NCBI GenBank assembly: GCA_900768135.1 | Contig: CAAGBT010000029.1 | Coordinates: forward strand, 1 to 26,596 | Origin: an uncultured Oscillospiraceae bacterium | GTDB lineage: Bacteria; Bacillota; Clostridia; Oscillospirales; Oscillospiraceae | Direction of reading: 5' to 3' | Length of the DNA stretch: 26,596 nucleotides | Translations under genes and position numbers: made by a program | Shown: positions 16,196 through 26,596 of the stretch, in pieces | How the letters are laid out: every line of letters begins with the position of its first letter | How positions within the stretch are numbered: the first letter of the stretch is position 1 | Notes under the pieces: model-generated | What the model saw: the letters and a program-made list of their open reading frames with translations, nothing else | Told to the model about the DNA's origin: nothing | Databases searched by the model: none

Positions 16196-16612
16196 TTACT
16201 TCTGCTTCGGGCGCTTGGCGCCGTACTTGGAGCGGGACTGCATACGGCCCTGCACGCCCTGAGCGTCCAGAGTGCCGCGGATGATGTGGTAACGCACACC
16301 GGGGAGGTCCTTGACACGGCCGCCGCGGATCATAACCACAGAGTGTTCCTGCAGAGAGTGACCAACGCCGGGAATGTAAGCGGTGACCTCATAGCCATTG
16401 GTGAGACGGACACGGGCGATCTTACGAAGAGCGGAGTTCGGCTTCTTCGGGGTCGCGGTACGGACTGCGGTGCAAACGCCGCGCTTCTGGGGAGAAGCGA
16501 GATCGGTCTCCCTGTTCTTCAGCGTGTTGAGACCATACTGCAGCGCCGGGGAGTTGGACTTATAGGTCGCCTGCTGTCTGCCCTTGCGAACCAACTGGTT
16601 AAAAGTAGGCAT
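16196..16612 (-). CDS. rpsL: 30S ribosomal protein S12
   Basis: Decoding-centre protein of the small subunit. The 138 residues begin MPTFNQLVRKGRQ and include TPKKPNSALRKIARVRLTNG and PGVGHSLQEHSVVMIRGGRV then KDLPGVRYH. The lysines corresponding to the classical streptomycin-resistance sites are wild type. The ATG follows AAAGGAG. Upstream, a 7-pair hairpin (16659-16677) lies in the gap after the L7Ae-like gene; it lacks a U-run on the coding strand, so it is probably not a terminator. Confidence 0.97.
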   Translation of the reverse strand: MPTFNQLVRKGRQQATYKSNSPALQYGLNTLKNRETDLASPQKRGVCTAVRTATPKKPNSALRKIARVRLTNGYEVTAYIPGVGHSLQEHSVVMIRGGRVKDLPGVRYHIIRGTLDAQGVQGRMQSRSKYGAKRPKQK

Positions 16613-16697
16613 TCTTTCTTTTTCTCCTTTCCTGAAATGATGTTTATTATTTTTTACAGGATATTGGAAAAATATCCCGAAAAAACCTTGAGAAGTC

Positions 16698-16943
16698 TTA
16701 TTCCTTCAGGACAGCGATCACCGCTGCGCCGACGGATATCCCTGCTGCCTGCCCAAGCTGCGCCATTGTAACGTCCCGTTCGGCAGGGATCCCCTGCGCG
16801 CTGAGCAGAGATTCGATCGCGCCAAGCACCGCAGGGTCTGCATCGCTGGCGATATAGAGCTTATCCACGCGGTGTTCCCGCAGCGCACGCATCGTCTGCT
16901 TGATGCCCGCTACCTTGCGGCATTTGGACAGATCCGGCGTCAC
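16698..16943 (-). CDS. L7Ae-family RNA-binding protein (YbxF-like)
   Basis: Small K-turn RNA-binding protein of the kind found before rpsL in Bacillus. 81 residues from a GTG at 16943. A GGGAGG site lies 8 bases upstream. A longer frame reaching 17021 would run through the promoter -10 and is rejected. The motif DKLYIASDADPAVLGAIESL then LSAQGIPAERDVTM, AQLGQAAGISVGAAVIAVL is typical of the fold. It is first in the str operon, after the promoter at 17001-17029 and a 5'-terminal hairpin. Whether it regulates its own leader is unknown. Confidence 0.9.
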   Translation of the reverse strand: MTPDLSKCRKVAGIKQTMRALREHRVDKLYIASDADPAVLGAIESLLSAQGIPAERDVTMAQLGQAAGISVGAAVIAVLKE

Positions 16944-16960
16944 GGCAGGTCCCTCCCGAT

Positions 16961-16991
16961 GGTATGACAAATTCCGTGGGACATACCCACG
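16961..16991 (-). promoter_or_regulatory. Possible alternating leader hairpins before the L7Ae-like gene
   Basis: In the RNA, CGUGGG pairs with CCCACG (16975-16991) almost at the 5' end. GGUAUG within this hairpin can instead pair with CAUACC (16961-16966) close to the ribosome site. The two pairings exclude each other. Confidence 0.4.
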
Positions 16992-17000
16992 CAAGCTGAA

Positions 17001-17029
17001 ATTATAGCATAATGGGCGCAAGCCGTCAA
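17001..17029 (-). promoter_or_regulatory. Promoter of the str operon
   Basis: Minus strand -35 TTGACG (17024-17029), a 17-base spacer ending TGC, and a perfect -10 TATAAT (17001-17006): near-consensus with an extended -10. Between 17030 and 17194 I see nothing further. Confidence 0.93.
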
Positions 17030-17189
17030 GCGTTTCCTGTATTTCCCGCCCAAAAAAATCGCCGAACTGCGCTGTCTTTTCCCGCTCTTTTTGTGCGTTC
17101 TGCGCGAAATCGTCCTCTTCCCCCGCCCCAGCAGTCTCTCTCTGCGGAAAACGGCCGCCAATTCAGCAAAATACGCAGCAGCGCGGCTT

Positions 17190-17222
17190 AAAAAGGGGGC
17201 GCGGCTTTCCGCCGCGCCCCCC
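17190..17222 (-). terminator. rpoBC terminator
   Basis: A perfect 11-pair stem GGGGGCGCGGC/GCCGCGCCCCC with a 5-base loop, followed on the minus strand by TTTTTAAG. It separates rpoBC from the str operon. Confidence 0.92.
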
Positions 17223-17245
17223 GCGTAAATAGTTCTGTTTTGTGC

Positions 17246-20956
<3,711 letters not shown>

Positions 20957-20976
20957 TCTGTATGCTCCTCCTTTTC

Positions 20977-24681
<3,705 letters not shown>

Positions 24682-24870
24682 TTTGCTCTTCACGCCTTTC
24701 TTTTCTCCGGAAAACCGTCCCTCCGGAGGAATGTACTGACCGGCAGCCAACGCGATACGCCCGGCGCTGTTGTAAAAACAGCCATCTCGTATCTTGCATT
24801 TTCCGCCGGGGTGTGCTATCCTTTCGGTAGTGGGTGGGGATTCCGATTCCTACCCATTATCGTTTATAAG
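24682..24870 (-). promoter_or_regulatory. Long 5' leader of rpoBC
   Basis: About 190 nt separate the predicted RNA start (about 24870) from rpoB. Several short pairings are possible, including GCUGUU/AACAGC and UGGGU/ACCCA, but I see no clear terminator-antiterminator pair or known riboswitch. A short open frame starting at 24799 overlaps rpoB out of frame and lacks a good ribosome site. Confidence 0.4.
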
Positions 24871-24876
24871 CGCTTT

Positions 24877-24905
24877 ATTTTACCAAGCCTTGCCGAAAAA
24901 GTCAA
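24877..24905 (-). promoter_or_regulatory. Promoter of rpoBC
   Basis: Minus strand -35 TTGACT (24900-24905), exactly 17 bases, -10 TAAAAT (24877-24882). Confidence 0.93.
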
Positions 24906-24918
24906 GACAATATTTGTG

Positions 24919-24949
24919 AACATCCGCAGAAAATGCGGATGTTTTTTTG
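24919..24949 (+). terminator. Rightward terminator without an upstream rightward gene
   Basis: AACATCCGCA (24919-24928), loop GAAAA, TGCGGATGTT (24934-24943), then a run of T to 24948. Sequence form is excellent for rightward termination, but the genes for 12 kb to the left all point leftward. It would stop antisense transcripts from rpoB before the peptidase gene. Confidence 0.8.
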
Positions 24950-24970
24950 TGTGTTCCGTCCTGCCGTGCA

Positions 24971-24999
24971 TTGCAAAAACGCGCAAGGCATGGTATGCT
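24971..24999 (+). promoter_or_regulatory. Promoter of the S9 peptidase gene
   Basis: -35 TTGCAA (24971-24976), 17 bases, -10 TATGCT (24994-24999). A short palindrome GTATG-5-CATAC (24993-25007) overlaps the -10 and might be an operator. Confidence 0.75.
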
Positions 25000-25056
25000 G
25001 GCCATACTATCACGCCGCAGCCGGCGTTCGCGCCGCGCGCAGGAAAGGAGTCTCTT

Positions 25057-26553
25057 ATGCCTCTCAAGCCCATTGCCATCGATGATTTCTGCCGTTTCCG
25101 TTCGCTTGCAAACGTCACCTTCTCCCCCTCAGGAAGCAGCGCCTGCTTTACCGTAAGCCAGGCGAGCAGGGAAAAGAACTGCTATGATTCCCGCCTTTAT
25201 CTGCTGAAGGGCGGCGCCGTCCGGCCGTTGACTGGCGGCGGAAAGGAGTCCTCGTTCTGCTATCTGGACGAAAACACCGTTCTCTTTGCGGGCGACCGCG
25301 AAGGAGAAAAAGAGCCTTCTCTTCAGAGCCGCTTCTACAAGATCTCCCTCGATGGCGGCGAGGCCGAGCTGGCCTATACCTTCCCCATCCCCGTCTCACA
25401 GGTCTTCCCGCTGGAAAACGGCGACCTGCTCGCCGTCGGCTCATCCTTCCCCGGCTTTGAGGACCTCTATAAAGGCGACAGAAAACTCGCTAAAGCCTAT
25501 CTTGACAGCAAGAAGGAGAACGAGGACTATGAGGTCATCACCCAGCTGCCCTGGTGGTGGAACGGCGGCACCTATACGCGCGGCGCGTATGAGAGTCTCT
25601 TCTACTACGATGCAAGGAAAAAGTCCCTCGCCCGCCTGACGGATGCAGGCATGAACGTCTCCGATGTGCAGCTCACAGAGGACAGGAAGACCGTTTACTA
25701 CACCCTGCTCGATGTGTCCGGCCCCCGCCCCGCGCACTTTGGCGGCGCGGATCTTTACCGCATGGAGCTTGCCACGCGCACGCAGGAGAGCGTTGTCAGG
25801 AGCCGCCCGGACTTTGTCATTGCGGCGTATGCGCTCGGCAAGTCGTTCCTGCTCGTCATGGCCGCAGACGGCAAGTTCGGCATGAACACGGACTGCGACT
25901 TCTTTAAGCTCGACTACGAAACGCTCGCCGTCGCGCCCTACGCCGTCTACGGCGAGGCCATCGGCTCGTCTGTTGGCTGCGACGTCCGCCACGGCGGCGG
26001 CCGCTCGCTCAAAATGGACGGCGACGCGCTGTACTTTATCTCTACGCGCTTTGACGGCGCAGGGCTGTACAAGCTTGAGGACGGCGGCGTCTCCCCCGTC
26101 CTGGTGCGCGACGGCTCGATTGACTGCTTCGACCGTAAAAACGGCAAAATGCTCCTCTGCGCGCTCTGGGATATGAAACCGCAGGAGCTGTATGACGAGG
26201 CAGGCCGCCGCGTCACGCATTTCAACGATGCGGCGCTGCGCGGCAGGTATGTCACCGCGCCTGAGCCGCTCAATATCACTGCGGGCGGTCACGAGGTACA
26301 CGGCTTCGTCCTGAAGCCCTTCAGCTTTGAAGCGGGCAAAAAGTATCCCGTCATCTTCGATATCCACGGCGGCCCCAAGACCGTTTACGGCCCCGTCTTC
26401 TATCACGAAATGCAGTATTGGGCCGGCCAGGGCTATTTCGTCATTTTCTGCAATCCCACGGGCAGCGACGGACGCGGCGCGTTCATGGACATCCGCGGCA
26501 AATACGGCACGGTGGATTTCGACGATCTCATGGCCTTCTGCGACGCGGCGCTC
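25057..26553 (+). CDS. S9-family (prolyl oligopeptidase-like) serine peptidase, 3' part missing
   Basis: Probably a cytoplasmic acylaminoacyl- or dipeptidyl-type peptidase; no signal peptide is seen. The ATG at 25057 follows AAAGGAG. 499 genuine residues are present: an N-terminal beta-propeller of about 380 residues (repeats with DGGEAELAYT, DLYRMELATR, LYKLEDGG), then the start of the alpha/beta-hydrolase domain with KKYPVIFDIHGGPKTVYGPV and FCNPTGSDGRG, and the DIRGKYGTVDFDDLM segment. The catalytic Ser motif (GxSxGG), Asp and His would lie beyond the end. The frame continues to the window end as RSEEHTSELQSPHP, but those residues are translated adapter and must be removed. Confidence 0.9.
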
Positions 26554-26596
26554 AGATCGGAAGAGCACACGTCTGAACTCCAGTCACCACATCCTA
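26554..26596 (+). other. Illumina TruSeq adapter contamination
   Basis: From 26554 the sequence is AGATCGGAAGAGC and continues as the standard TruSeq read-1 adapter to 26587. Nine more bases (CACATCCTA) fit an 8-base index followed by the A that begins the next adapter part. It is not part of the genome. Confidence 0.98.

Noticed and set aside
16659..16677. Hairpin between the L7Ae-like gene and rpsL as a terminator
   Set aside because: Seven pairs only, and the coding-strand sequence after the stem is A-rich, not U-rich.

Overview
The window looks like part of a chromosome of a GC-rich Firmicute, most likely a clostridial (Oscillospiraceae/Ruminococcaceae-type) gut bacterium. The basis is the rpoB-rpoC / L7Ae-like-rpsL-rpsG-fusA-tuf order, a WalRK-type two-component operon with YycH/YycI proteins, strong GGAGG ribosome sites, sigma-A type promoters and a tmRNA tag ending EVAVAA. 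The genus cannot be fixed from sequence alone. The last 43 bases are not biological: they are Illumina TruSeq adapter plus a probable index, so the right edge is an assembly artefact.

Layout. (1) 1-1420 is an AT-richer accessory patch lying just beyond the 3' end of the tmRNA gene. It holds the first two codons of a leftward gene with promoter and RBS, a cluster of hairpins, a small leftward gene whose C-terminus lies inside a segment bounded by 23-base inverted repeats, a frameshifted RepA_N-type replication initiator, and two tiny genes with good translation signals. It reads as the remnant or edge of an integrative element. (2) 1444-3090 is a leftward trans-translation locus: smpB, a cyclophilin and ssrA (tmRNA), with a clear promoter before smpB and a terminator after ssrA. 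(3) 3148-9394 is a rightward run of GDPD-like phosphodiesterase, Nudix hydrolase, WalR, WalK, YycH-like and YycI-like proteins. The first gene appears to use an ATC start. (4) 9433-10922 is murA with its own promoter and terminator. (5) 10942-11991 is an HD-domain phosphohydrolase with terminator. (6) 12066-17029 is the leftward str operon (L7Ae-like, rpsL, rpsG, fusA, tuf) with a near-consensus promoter. tuf also has a likely promoter of its own and encodes an EF-Tu with a 16-residue insertion. (7) 17195-24905 is leftward rpoB-rpoC with a consensus-like promoter, a leader of roughly 190 nt and a strong terminator. No rplJ/rplL precede rpoB. (8) 24919-26553 has a rightward terminator with no matching gene, then a promoter and a 5' fragment of an S9-family peptidase cut off by adapter.

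How it works together. Most of the window is core machinery: transcription (rpoBC), translation (str operon), ribosome rescue (smpB/ssrA) and cell-wall homeostasis (WalRK with YycHI, next to murA). Novelty is concentrated in the left 1.4 kb, where the inverted-repeat-bounded segment gives a believable model of an intragenic invertible switch exchanging the C-terminus of a small protein.
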